From Blastococcus sp. URHD0036 (lineage in GTDB: Bacteria > Actinomycetota > Actinomycetes > Mycobacteriales > Geodermatophilaceae), in assembly GCF_000701365.1 (NCBI RefSeq), contig NZ_JNIK01000015.1, positions 124,001-188,000 of the forward strand: 64,000 bases of DNA, read 5' to 3'. The notes under the pieces were generated by a model that ran no database searches, was not told the origin of the DNA, and saw only the letters and a program-made list of their open reading frames with translations. This document shows positions 1 to 7,618 of the stretch, piece after piece (position 1 is the first letter of the stretch; each line of letters starts with the position of its first letter). The translations under genes and the position numbers were made by a program.

Positions 1-511
1 ACCGGAGCAGGTGCTCGGCGACGTGGGGCAGGGCTGGGCCATCGCCATGTCCGGCCTCGAGGTCGAGCGGGTCAACGTCGGCGCCAACGTCGTGCTGCTC
101 GAACAGCTGCTGTCCGACGTGCTGACCGTGGCCGGCGAGCTCCGGTCCGACGGCGCGCCGCTGGCCGGCGACCCGGTGGTCCGCGGCGGCATCGCCGGGC
201 TGCTGGCTCGCTTCGAGGCGGCCCGGGCGTTCGTGTCGGGCCACGTCGAGCGGGTGCTCGCCGGCCGGGAGGGCGAGTCCGAGGGGCCGATCGCCAAGCT
301 GCTCTACACCGAGGCCTACAACGAGATCGCCCGGTACGGCACGCAGCTCGTCGCGACGTACGGGCCCGCCGAGGGCGCCGGCGCCGAGGCCGCGGGCCGG
401 CTGCAGGACGCGTGGCTGTGGTCGCGGGTCCAGACCATCTCCGGTGGCAGCTCCGAGGTGATGCGGAACATCCTCGCCAAGCGGCGGCTCCGGCTGCCCA
501 GCGGCCGATGA
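1..511 (+). CDS. acyl-CoA dehydrogenase, C-terminal part (5' end outside window)
   Basis: The frame is already open at the window edge (P-E-Q precedes the first GTG at 11), so the true start lies upstream. The visible 169 residues are the C-terminal helical domain of an acyl-CoA dehydrogenase, the FAD enzymes that place the alpha,beta double bond in acyl-CoA. GGSSEVMRN near residue 155 is the usual C-terminal signature of the family. The TGA overlaps the ATG of the next gene (ATGA), so it is the upstream member of an operon with the SnoaL-like and LLM genes. The substrate cannot be read from this fragment. Confidence 0.88.
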   Translation, partial: PEQVLGDVGQGWAIAMSGLEVERVNVGANVVLLEQLLSDVLTVAGELRSDGAPLAGDPVVRGGIAGLLARFEAARAFVSGHVERVLAGREGESEGPIAKLLYTEAYNEIARYGTQLVATYGPAEGAGAEAAGRLQDAWLWSRVQTISGGSSEVMRNILAKRRLRLPSGR

Positions 512-924
512 GCGGGGACCTCGAGCGGGCGCTGGCGCTCGCGGACGTCGTGCAGCTCCACGCGGAGTACGCGCGGCTCATCGACGCGCGGGACTTTCCC
601 GCATGGAGCCTGCTGTTCACCGAGGACGCGACGCTGGTCCTGGCCGCCGGCACGGTCACGGGGAGGGACGAGCTGGTCCGGTTCGCCCGGGAGTCGCCGG
701 TCGGCGTCCACCTGCCGGCGCTGCCGTCCGTCGAGCCGCAGCCGGACGGCGGCGTGCTGGCGGTGGCTCCCTTCGCGTTCGTCAACGCCGGGGCGCGCAC
801 GGTCGTCGCCGGTACCTACCGCGACCAGCTGGTCCGCGGCGACTCCGGACTGCGGTTCCGCCGGCGGGAGATCGAGGCCCGCGGCCGGCTCGAGCTCGAC
901 GTCCCGGGGGAGGCCGACCGATGA
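508..924 (+). CDS. SnoaL-like / NTF2-fold protein
   Basis: A 138-residue protein starting at the ATG that overlaps the previous stop by 4 bases. An earlier in-frame start at 412 would run through the dehydrogenase gene and is not used. The N-terminal stretch (LADVVQLHAEYARLIDARDF..W..LFTEDA) is the cone-shaped SnoaL-like fold used by polyketide cyclases, small dehydratases and isomerases, and many proteins without known activity. It sits between a dehydrogenase and a flavin oxidoreductase with overlapping codons, so it probably acts on, or binds, an intermediate of the same pathway. No catalytic pair is evident, so no reaction is assigned. Confidence 0.8.
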   Translation: MSGDLERALALADVVQLHAEYARLIDARDFPAWSLLFTEDATLVLAAGTVTGRDELVRFARESPVGVHLPALPSVEPQPDGGVLAVAPFAFVNAGARTVVAGTYRDQLVRGDSGLRFRRREIEARGRLELDVPGEADR

Positions 925-1958
925 AGATCGCGGTGCTGCTGCGGCCCGTGCCCGACCCCCGGGCCGCCGCGCGGCTCGCGCGCGCCTACGAGGACGCCGG
1001 CGTGGACGTGATCGCCACGGGGGAGTCCTACGGCTTCGACGCGGTCAGCTGGCTGGGGTTCCTGGCCGCGGGGACCGAGCGGGTCGAGCTCGCCGCGCAC
1101 ATCCTGTCGATCTACGCGCGGACGCCGGCGACGACCGCCATGACCGCGGCCGGCCTGGACCACCTCAGCGGCGGACGGTTCGTCCTGGGCCTGGGCGCCA
1201 GCGGACCCCAGGTCGTCGAGGGCTGGCACGCCGTCCCCTACGACGCCCCGGTCGCCCGCACCCGGGAGATCGTGGAGATCTGCCGCACGGTGTGGCGCCG
1301 GGAGAAGCTCGAGCACGACGGGCCCCGTCACCCCGTCCCGCTGCCGGCGGACCGCGGCACCGGCGCCGGCAAGCCGCTCAAGCTGATCGACCGCCCGCTG
1401 CGCCCGCGGATCCCGGTCCACCTCGCCGCCCTCGGCCCGGCCAACGTCGAGCTGGCGGCCGAGCTCGCCGAGGGCTGGGTGCCCTACCTCTACGTGCCCG
1501 AGCTCGCGGACCGCGTCTGGGGCGAGCCGCTGGCCCGGGGTCTGGCGAAGCGGGACTCCGCCCTCGGGACGCTCGACGTCACCGCGGCGGTCCCGATGGC
1601 GATCGGGGACGACGTCACCCACCTGCGCGACCGCGACCGTGCCCACCTGGCGCTGTACGTCGGCGGCATGGGCCCCCGGGGCAAGAACTTCTACACGCAG
1701 ATCGTGCAGCGGTACGGCTTCGAGCAGGAGGCCGCGGAGGTGCAGGACCTCTACCTCGAGGGCCGCCGCGAGGAGGCCGCCGCGCGACTGCCCGACGCGC
1801 TGCTGGAGGGGACGTCGCTCATCGGCGACGCGGGCTACGTCCGCGACCGGCTCGCCGCGCACCGGGCGTCGGGTGTGACGGTCCTGCAGGTGGAACCGGT
1901 GGGCGCCGATCCGCTGGGCGACATCCGCCGCCTGCGCGCGCTCGTCGACGAGAGCTGA
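921..1958 (+). CDS. LLM-class (probably F420-dependent) oxidoreductase
   Basis: 345 residues, luciferase-like TIM barrel. The ATG at 921 overlaps the stop of the SnoaL-like gene. The stretch RTPATTAMTAAGLDHLSGGRF followed by LGLGASGPQV..GW (about residues 70-100) is typical of actinobacterial F420-dependent LLM enzymes, which move hydride between reduced F420 or FMN and an organic substrate. Third gene of the operon entering from the left edge; in such clusters these enzymes often reduce or oxidise a ring carbonyl or an enoyl-CoA-like intermediate. Cofactor choice (F420 rather than FMN) is inferred from family resemblance. Confidence 0.85.
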   Translation: MKIAVLLRPVPDPRAAARLARAYEDAGVDVIATGESYGFDAVSWLGFLAAGTERVELAAHILSIYARTPATTAMTAAGLDHLSGGRFVLGLGASGPQVVEGWHAVPYDAPVARTREIVEICRTVWRREKLEHDGPRHPVPLPADRGTGAGKPLKLIDRPLRPRIPVHLAALGPANVELAAELAEGWVPYLYVPELADRVWGEPLARGLAKRDSALGTLDVTAAVPMAIGDDVTHLRDRDRAHLALYVGGMGPRGKNFYTQIVQRYGFEQEAAEVQDLYLEGRREEAAARLPDALLEGTSLIGDAGYVRDRLAAHRASGVTVLQVEPVGADPLGDIRRLRALVDES

Positions 1959-1970
1959 TCTGCGTCGGGG

Positions 1971-2732
1971 TCAGGGCGTGTACCGGCCCCAGTCGTACGG
2001 CACCAGGGCGTGGAAGGGCGCGGCCAGGAGCGGCTCGGCACCCGACCGGCTCCAGCGGCGCTCGAGCACCGGCCGCAGCCGGTCGCCCACGGTCGGCGGG
2101 TCGTCGTCCAGGAAGCAGTAGCTGATCTGCAGGCCCGTGTTGTCCCGGGTGGTGTACGGCGGCTCCATGGGGTCCGCCCCGGCCCACCACACGCCGCCGA
2201 CCCCGTCGACGTCCACGAGCTCCGCAGGCGGCGGACCGCCCCGCTCGACGAGCAGGTAGACGCCCGTCGACGGCCACCACGGCAGGACGTCGGCGCCCAC
2301 CTTGATCCGCGGGGCAGCCGCCCCGCCGTCCAGGGCGAAGACGCTCCGCTCGACCGTGGGGGTGAGGTACGGCGTCCGGCCGGCCTCGGCCATGGCGGCG
2401 TTCAGCTCGTTGAAGGCCGCCATCGCCGAGCGGTCGGTCCACAGGTAGGTCATGACGTGGTCGACGGCGTCGTAGCTCTCGTGCCGGGTCGCCCGGGCGG
2501 CGCGGCAGGCCGGGGTGGAGACCAGCCGGAAGGAGGCGCGCAGCGCCGCCAGCCGGTGCTGCTCCGGCCGGTGGTCGAGCGAGTGCCAGGCCAGGTAGTC
2601 GGCGTCGCGGCCCTCCGGGTGCCGGGCCGACATCGACACGTAGACCGTGCGGACGTCGGTGCGCCCGGTCGCGAGCATCCGGGGGACGGCGTCCGACGGC
2701 GTTCCCGGCAGGAGGTCGTCAGGGCGGGCCAT
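1971..2732 (-). CDS. uncharacterised EthD/dimeric-barrel-like protein, copy 1
   Basis: About 253 residues from the ATG at 2732; an ATG at 2753 and a TTG at 2756 are alternatives, none with a clear ribosome site. It is a clear paralogue of the gene at 3716-4456: they share ADYLAWHSLDHRPEQ, a GADVLPWWP..GVYLLVER block, CFLDDDP and a LLAAPF...W.RY ending. WHSLDHRPE resembles the W-x2-H-x2-[ED]H pattern of EthD-like and other dimeric alpha+beta barrels, and the two halves (about 20-120 and 130-250) may each be one barrel. Function unknown. It diverges from the epimerase gene across a 17-bp palindrome. Confidence 0.7.
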   Translation of the reverse strand: MARPDDLLPGTPSDAVPRMLATGRTDVRTVYVSMSARHPEGRDADYLAWHSLDHRPEQHRLAALRASFRLVSTPACRAARATRHESYDAVDHVMTYLWTDRSAMAAFNELNAAMAEAGRTPYLTPTVERSVFALDGGAAAPRIKVGADVLPWWPSTGVYLLVERGGPPPAELVDVDGVGGVWWAGADPMEPPYTTRDNTGLQISYCFLDDDPPTVGDRLRPVLERRWSRSGAEPLLAAPFHALVPYDWGRYTP

Positions 2733-2755
2733 GCACGGATGCTCGTGGAGCATCA

Positions 2756-2772
2756 AGCAGTTGACAACTGCT
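2756..2772. promoter_or_regulatory. 17-bp inverted repeat, candidate MarR-type operator
   Basis: AGCAGTTG-A-CAACTGCT: two perfect 8-base arms around one base, embedding a TTGACA (2761-2766) that could be a -35 element for the rightward gene. It lies in the divergent gap between copy 1 of the unknown barrel protein and the epimerase gene. A MarR-family gene at 4474-4938 is the nearest regulator without an obvious site of its own. MarR proteins bind palindromes of this size; the pairing is inference. Confidence 0.5.
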
Positions 2773-2784
2773 ACGTTCCGAACC

Positions 2785-2798
2785 TGACATCGACGTCA
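2785..2798. promoter_or_regulatory. GACGTC-type operator-like site A
   Basis: TGACATCGACGTCA, a near-palindrome (TGACRTCGAYGTCA) 13 bases upstream of the epimerase GTG start. One of six related sites placed in promoter gaps of this island (others at 6334, 11185, 14181, 15911, 40723). Confidence 0.4.
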
Positions 2799-2810
2799 GT
2801 GGAGGTCGCG

Positions 2811-3719
2811 GTGCTCGAGGGCGAGAAGGTCCTGATCACGGGCGCGACGGGGAAGATCGCGTTCCCCATCGCGCGTGCGCTCGCGGGGCGGAACGAGGTC
2901 TGGGGTGCCGCGCGGCTGCGCGGTGCGGGGGACGGACAGCGGCTGGCCGACGCCGGCATCCGCCCGCTCCGGTTCGACGTCTCGAGCGACGACGTCGGAA
3001 CGCTGCCCGACGACTTCTCCTACGTCTTCCACGCCGCCGTCGACCCGGGGAACGACGGCTGGCCGGCCGCCGTGCGGACCAACGCGCACAACTCCGGCGA
3101 CCTGATGCACCACCTCCGCGGCGCGAAGGGCTTCGTCTACTGCTCCAGCGGCTCGGTGTACGGCTACCCGGGGCAGCGCCCGCTCACCGAGGACGACGGC
3201 CCCGGTGTGCCGCTGCGCGCCAACTACAGCTTCTCCAAGATCGCGGCCGAGTCGGTCTGCACCTGGATCTCCACGCACTTCGGGATCCCGCTGACCATCA
3301 TCCGGATCTGCTCGACGTACGGACCCCTGGGCGGGGCGCCCGCCGACCGCCTCGAGGCGATCCTCGCCGGCCGGCCCATCCGGCTGCACCCGGACGCCCC
3401 CAACAACTACAACCCGGTCTACGAGGACGACTACGTCGACCTCGGCATCCGCGCCATGGAGGTGGCGGCCTCGCCGCCCGTCCTCGTGAACTGGGCCGGC
3501 AGCGAGACGGTCAGCATCGAGGAGTACTGCCGCTACCTGGGCGAGCTGGTCGGCCGCGAGCCGGTCTTCGAGTACACGCCGCAGGCGCACACGCCGCTGT
3601 GGCCCGACGTCACCCACATGCACGAGGTCCTGGGCCGTACGCACCTGCCCTGGCGCGAGGGCTTCCGGCGCATGGTGCAGGCGCTGCACCCGGAGCTCGT
3701 GCTCGCGGACGAGCGATGA
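2811..3719 (+). CDS. NAD-dependent epimerase/dehydratase (extended SDR)
   Basis: 302 residues from the GTG at 2811, chosen because GGAGG stands 5 bases upstream; a GTG at 2799 would lie within the operator-like site. The N-terminal GATGKIA dinucleotide motif, the YCSSGSVYG strand and YSFSK catalytic Tyr-Lys pair (about residue 138) mark an extended short-chain dehydrogenase/reductase acting on NAD(P) with a sugar- or hydroxy-substrate. ICSTYGP and the C-terminal domain follow the UDP-sugar epimerase layout, but the catabolic setting suggests a hydroxyacyl or cyclic alcohol substrate. The stop overlaps the next ATG (ATGA), so it is co-translated with copy 2 of the barrel protein. Confidence 0.82.
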   Translation: MLEGEKVLITGATGKIAFPIARALAGRNEVWGAARLRGAGDGQRLADAGIRPLRFDVSSDDVGTLPDDFSYVFHAAVDPGNDGWPAAVRTNAHNSGDLMHHLRGAKGFVYCSSGSVYGYPGQRPLTEDDGPGVPLRANYSFSKIAAESVCTWISTHFGIPLTIIRICSTYGPLGGAPADRLEAILAGRPIRLHPDAPNNYNPVYEDDYVDLGIRAMEVAASPPVLVNWAGSETVSIEEYCRYLGELVGREPVFEYTPQAHTPLWPDVTHMHEVLGRTHLPWREGFRRMVQALHPELVLADER

Positions 3720-4456
3720 CGCTCACCGGCACCCCGTCCGACGACGACGAGGCGATCCTCGCCACCGGGCGCTCCGGAGTGGCCACGGCCTTCGTCTCCC
3801 TGGGGGCGCGCCACCCCGACGGCGCGGACGCCGACTACCTCGCCTGGCACAGCCTGGACCACCGCCCCGAGCAGCAGCGCCTGCCGGCGCTGCGCACGTC
3901 GCTGCGGCTCGTCTCGACCCCGGAGTGCCGTGCCGCGCGTGCCCCGGCCGCCGGCGCCCTCGACGCCGTGGACCACGTGATGACGTACTGGTTCACCGAC
4001 GAGTCGGGGCTCGACGGGTTCCGCCGGCTGTCGGCGGCCCTGCGGGGGGCGGGGCGGACGCCCTTCGTGGTGCCGCCGGTCGAGCGCGGCGTCTACGGCA
4101 TCCGGGAGCGCCGCGCCGACCCCGCCATCCTGGCCGGCGCGGACGTCCTCCCGTGGTGGCCGGCGGTCGGCGTCTACCTGCTCGTGGAGCGGTCGGCCGC
4201 CGAGGTGGCGCCGCTCGTCGAGGTGCCCGGGGTGGCGGGCGTGTGGTCCGCGGTGGCCGGGCCCGTGGGCGCGGACTCCACCGCCCCGGCCGGTCAGCAG
4301 CTCACCTGGTGCTTCCTGGACGACGACCCGGTCGCCGCCGCCGCCCGGCTGCGCCCCGTCGTCGAGGAGCGGTCGCGGGCGGCGGGGCACCCGGCGCTGC
4401 TGGCCGCCCCCTTCCAGGTCGTCGTCCCGCACGCCTGGGACCGGTACCTGCCGTGA
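3716..4456 (+). CDS. uncharacterised EthD/dimeric-barrel-like protein, copy 2
   Basis: 246 residues; the ATG overlaps the epimerase stop. Strongly similar along its whole length to the protein on the other strand at 1971-2732, with shared WHSLDHRPEQ, VDHVMTY, GADVLPWWP, GVYLLVER and CFLDDDP blocks. It lacks a signal peptide and membrane segments, so it is cytoplasmic. The two copies flank one SDR gene, one co-transcribed with it and one divergent, which suggests both serve the same step, perhaps as two subunits or two substrate forms. I do not recognise a characterised member. Confidence 0.72.
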   Translation: MTLTGTPSDDDEAILATGRSGVATAFVSLGARHPDGADADYLAWHSLDHRPEQQRLPALRTSLRLVSTPECRAARAPAAGALDAVDHVMTYWFTDESGLDGFRRLSAALRGAGRTPFVVPPVERGVYGIRERRADPAILAGADVLPWWPAVGVYLLVERSAAEVAPLVEVPGVAGVWSAVAGPVGADSTAPAGQQLTWCFLDDDPVAAAARLRPVVEERSRAAGHPALLAAPFQVVVPHAWDRYLP

Positions 4457-4473
4457 CCCGGCGCGCGGCCGCG

Positions 4474-4938
4474 CTAGGCGCCGGACCTCTCGCGGTCCCC
4501 GGGCGGCGTCCGCGCGACCAGTCGCTCGAGCAGCCGGCGCAGGGTCGCGCGCTCGTCGTCGTCGAGCACGGCGAGGAGCTCGGCCTCCCCGGCGACGGCG
4601 GCCGCGATGCTGGCCGCGGCCAGCCGCCGGCCCTCCGCGGTCAGGTGGTTGCGCAGGATCCGGCCGTGGGCGGGGTCGGGCCGTCGCTCGACCAGCCCGC
4701 GCCGTTCGAGGGTCTCCAGCACCAGCGAGCTGGCCTGCGGGCTGATCAGCGACGACCGCGCCAGCTCCGCGCCCGACAGGCCGGGCTGCTCGGCCAGCCG
4801 GTTCAGCACGCCCACCTGCGCCGCGGTCACCCCGTGGGAGCGCACGGCGTCGTCCACCCACCGGCGGCCGGACCGGTGCGCCTGGATGAGCAGCCACAGC
4901 ACGTTGTCGCTGGTGTCCACCGGCCGATTCTCGGCCAC
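4474..4938 (-). CDS. MarR-family transcriptional regulator
   Basis: 154 residues with the MarR winged helix: helices around LWLLIQAHRSGRRW, then VTAAQVGVLNRLAEQPGLSG and the recognition region SSLISPQASSLVLETLERRGLVERRPDP (about 60-90), with the wing Asp-x-Arg region as RRPDPAHGR. These dimeric repressors usually lose DNA on binding an aromatic or acyl-CoA ligand. Start GTG at 4938; a GTG at 4920 is also possible. It faces the epimerase operon tail to tail. The 17-bp palindrome at 2756 is a candidate target. Confidence 0.85.
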   Translation of the reverse strand: MAENRPVDTSDNVLWLLIQAHRSGRRWVDDAVRSHGVTAAQVGVLNRLAEQPGLSGAELARSSLISPQASSLVLETLERRGLVERRPDPAHGRILRNHLTAEGRRLAAASIAAAVAGEAELLAVLDDDERATLRRLLERLVARTPPGDRERSGA

Positions 4939-5006
4939 GCGCCGGGCACGGCAGCGGGCACGGTTCCCGGGCGCACGGTGCGTCCGGTCTCGGGAAGGGG
5001 AGCGGG

Positions 5007-5468
5007 ATGGTCGAGAAGGTCGTCGACGACGTCGGGGCGGTCTTGGAGCAGCACTCCGGGCTCGCCCGGCGGGTGCTCGAGTACAGCCTGACGATGAAGC
5101 GCCTCGTGGACGCGGCCAAGGCGCCGGGGGCCACGGTGGACGACTGGGCGCCGCTGGCGGACATGGTCGCGGTGGACGACTTCGAGCGGGTCGGCAACTT
5201 CCTGGAGGTGATGCGCTGGCCCGAGTACGTCCAGTTCCTGGCGCGGTGGGCCAGCAGCGCGCAGTGGGAGTGCTCCTTCAGGCGGGTGACCGAGCACGAC
5301 GGCGTCGTCTTCCTCGAGCTGGAGGAGCGCAGTGGCGCAGGCGAGGGCAGGACGGCGGTGAACTCCGTCTCGGTCTACGAGTTCGACGCCGCCGGGAAGA
5401 TCCGGCACCTGGACATCTACCTGCAGATGCCGATGCCCCGTGGGGCGATGCCCGCGGCCTACGAGTAG
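5007..5468 (+). CDS. NTF2/SnoaL-like conserved protein
   Basis: 153 residues, ATG at 5007 with AAGGGGAG upstream. The C-terminal half (SVYEFDAAGKIRHLDIYLQMP) is the typical strand pair of NTF2-like proteins of the limonene-hydroxylase/SnoaL superfamily; the N-terminal 80 residues are helical and more specific to this protein. Divergent from the MarR gene, so it may be its target. It converges with the enoyl-CoA hydratase, the stop codons overlapping by 10 bases. No function assigned. Confidence 0.7.
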   Translation: MVEKVVDDVGAVLEQHSGLARRVLEYSLTMKRLVDAAKAPGATVDDWAPLADMVAVDDFERVGNFLEVMRWPEYVQFLARWASSAQWECSFRRVTEHDGVVFLELEERSGAGEGRTAVNSVSVYEFDAAGKIRHLDIYLQMPMPRGAMPAAYE

Positions 5469-6289
5469 GGGCCGGCCGGTCGAGGGGTGGACAGCGCGGC
5501 GACCGCGGCGCGGTGCTCCGGGGTCTCCACCAGCCGGACGTGCCAGTCCACCTCGGCGTCGGCGCACGAGGCCAGGTCCTGGGTCGACGCCCGGGCCACG
5601 TTGTCCTTCACCGCACGCAGGGCCAGGGGAGAGGTCTCCGCCAGCGTGCGGGCCACCGCGGCACCGCGGGCGGGGAGCTCGCCGTCCGGGACCACCCCGG
5701 TCAGCAGGCCCTCCGCGCGGGCCGCCTCCGCGGTCAGCGCCGCCGAGGTGAACAGCAGCTCCGTGGCGCGGGCCGGGCCCACCAGGCGGGTCAGCAGCCA
5801 GGTGCACCCGAAGTCGCCGGCGAGGCCGGCTCGGACGAAACCGGTGCGGAGCACCGCGGACTCCGCCGCCCAGCGGAGGTCGCAGGCGAGCGCGAGGGCC
5901 AGGCCGGCGCCGACCGCCGGACCGTTCACCAGGGCGAGCGTGGGCTTGGCGAACTGCGCGAGCCGGACGGTGGTCGCCCGCTGGGCGGCCGCGTGCCGGG
6001 TGCGCCGCGCCTCGACGTCGTCCGCCGGGCCGAAGATGCTCTCGCCGCGGGCCATCACCTTGACGTCCCCGCCGGCGCAGAAGCCCGCGCCCGCACCGGT
6101 GACGACGACGACCCGGACCCGCTCGTCGTCCTCGGCCGCGGCGAGCAGCTCGCCGAGGGCGTCGAGGAGGGGCATCGAGTAGGCGTTCCGGGCGGCGGGC
6201 CGGTTGAGCGTCACCGTCAGGACGCCCCGGTCGAGGGTCGCCAGCAGCTCGTCGGTACCGGTGTCCAGATCCTGCGGGCCGTCTGCCAC
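5459..6289 (-). CDS. enoyl-CoA hydratase/isomerase family protein
   Basis: About 276 residues from the GTG at 6289, preceded by GAGAGGAC; a GTG at 6316 would add nine residues. Crotonase fold: LNRPAARNAYSMP at the N-terminus, the oxyanion-hole stretch GAGAGFCAGGDVK (about 70-80) and NGPAVGAGLALALACDLRW (about 115-130). It adds water across, or moves, the double bond of an enoyl-CoA. The second catalytic Glu position reads FVRAGLAGDFGCTW, without the paired glutamates of true hydratases, so an isomerase or ring-cleaving role is possible. It diverges from the CoA transferase across site B of the GACGTC motif. Confidence 0.85.
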   Translation of the reverse strand: MADGPQDLDTGTDELLATLDRGVLTVTLNRPAARNAYSMPLLDALGELLAAAEDDERVRVVVVTGAGAGFCAGGDVKVMARGESIFGPADDVEARRTRHAAAQRATTVRLAQFAKPTLALVNGPAVGAGLALALACDLRWAAESAVLRTGFVRAGLAGDFGCTWLLTRLVGPARATELLFTSAALTAEAARAEGLLTGVVPDGELPARGAAVARTLAETSPLALRAVKDNVARASTQDLASCADAEVDWHVRLVETPEHRAAVAALSTPRPAGPYS

Positions 6290-6333
6290 GGTGGCGTCCT
6301 CTCGTCCGGTTCCCACGCGACGATTGGCGACGT

Positions 6334-6347
6334 CGACGTCGACGTCA
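6334..6347. promoter_or_regulatory. GACGTC-type operator-like site B
   Basis: CGACGTCGACGTCA, part of a longer GACGTC reiteration (6328-6347), followed at 6351 by a possible -10 TAGAGT for the CoA transferase. It lies between divergent enoyl-CoA hydratase and CoA transferase genes, so one bound repressor could silence both. Confidence 0.45.
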
Positions 6348-6392
6348 GGTTAGAGTCGCTGGACGAGGCAGGGCAACGACGAGGGGAGCCCC

Positions 6393-7604
6393 ATGTCGGA
6401 CGGGTCCGCGGGCGCACAGCAGGCTCCGCTCACCGGCCTCACCGTCGTCTCCTTCGAGCAGGCGGTGTCGGCGCCGTACTGCACGCGGCTGCTGGGCGAC
6501 CTCGGCGCCCGGGTCGTCAAGGTCGAGCGGCCCGGCAGCGGTGACTTCGCCCGGGGCTACGACGACGTGGCCGCGGGCATGGGCACGCACTTCGCCTGGC
6601 TGAACCGCAACAAGGAGTCCCTCGGGCTCGACGTGAAGGAGCCGCTCGCGCGGGCGGCGCTGGACCGGCTGCTCGACCGCGCCGACGTCGTCGTCCAGAA
6701 CCTCGCCCCCGGCGCCGCGCGCCGGCTGGGCCTGGACGCCGCGAGCCTGGTGGCCGCCCGTCCGCGGCTGATCGCCCTCGACCTGTCCGGCTACGGCACC
6801 GGCGGACCGCTGGACCACCGGCGGGCCTACGACCTGCTCGTCCAGGCCGAGGCCGGTGGCTGTGCCACCACCGGCGAGCCCGGCCGGCCGGCCAAGCCGG
6901 GGCCACCGGTGGCCGACGTCGGCAGCGGGCTCGAGGCGGCCGTCGCCGTCCTCGCCGCGCTGGTGCGTCGCGGGGTCACCGGCGCCGGCGCGGCGATCGA
7001 GGTCAGCATGTTCGACACGGTCGCCGACTTCCTCGGGTTCGCGCTGCTGCACGCCCGCTACTCCGGCCAGGAGCGGCCGCCGATCGGGATGAGCTCCCCG
7101 GTGGTCTCGCCCTACGGCGCCTACCGGACGCGCGACGGCCGGGTCGCCGTCCTCGGCACGACGAACGACGCGGAGTGGCAGCGGCTGGCCCTGCAGATCA
7201 TCGAGCGCCCGGACCTGGCCGCCGACCCCGCCCTGGCCACGAACGCCCAGCGCTGCGAGCAGCGCGACCGCATCGACGCGGCGATCGGGGAGTGGGCCGG
7301 TCAGGTCGACCTGGCCGAGGTGCTGCGCCGGGCGGACGCGGCCGCCATCGGCAACGCCGTCTACAACGAGGTGCTCGACGTCGTGGAGCACCCGCAGCTC
7401 ACCGCCCGCGGGCGGTGGCAGGAGGTCGGGAGCCCGGTCGGGCCGGTCGCGTCGCTGCTGCCGCCGTGGACCAGCGACTCGTGGACGACGCCGCTCGGGC
7501 CCATCCCGGCGGTGGGGGAGCACACCCGGGCGATCCTCACCGAGCTCGGCCTGCCGCCGGCGGACGTGGACGCCCTGTGCGGGAACGCCGTTCCCGCACC
7601 ATGA
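6393..7604 (+). CDS. family III CoA transferase (CaiB/BaiF type)
   Basis: 403 residues, ATG at 6393 after GAGGGGAG. The N-terminal LTGLTVVSFEQAVSAPYCTRLLGDLGARVVKVERP is the family signature, and the catalytic aspartate sits in VADVGSGLEAAVAVLAAL (about residue 174). These enzymes transfer CoA between acyl-CoAs and carboxylic acids without ATP. The stop overlaps the region of the acyl-CoA ligase start, so the operon offers two routes to activate an acid. Expression is probably controlled through the GACGTC site just upstream. Confidence 0.88.
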   Translation: MSDGSAGAQQAPLTGLTVVSFEQAVSAPYCTRLLGDLGARVVKVERPGSGDFARGYDDVAAGMGTHFAWLNRNKESLGLDVKEPLARAALDRLLDRADVVVQNLAPGAARRLGLDAASLVAARPRLIALDLSGYGTGGPLDHRRAYDLLVQAEAGGCATTGEPGRPAKPGPPVADVGSGLEAAVAVLAALVRRGVTGAGAAIEVSMFDTVADFLGFALLHARYSGQERPPIGMSSPVVSPYGAYRTRDGRVAVLGTTNDAEWQRLALQIIERPDLAADPALATNAQRCEQRDRIDAAIGEWAGQVDLAEVLRRADAAAIGNAVYNEVLDVVEHPQLTARGRWQEVGSPVGPVASLLPPWTSDSWTTPLGPIPAVGEHTRAILTELGLPPADVDALCGNAVPAP

Positions 7605-7618
7605 CGAGGAGGAGCGCC

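Noticed and set aside
603-920. An upstream extension of the LLM oxidoreductase frame beginning at 603.
   Set aside because: The extension is arginine/glycine-rich shadow sequence across the SnoaL-like gene; the protein family begins at the ATG at 921.
4456-4490. CCGGCGC...GCGCCGG hairpin between the convergent barrel-protein and MarR genes.
   Set aside because: Seven-base stem with a 13-base loop, partly inside the MarR coding sequence; too weak to list as a terminator.
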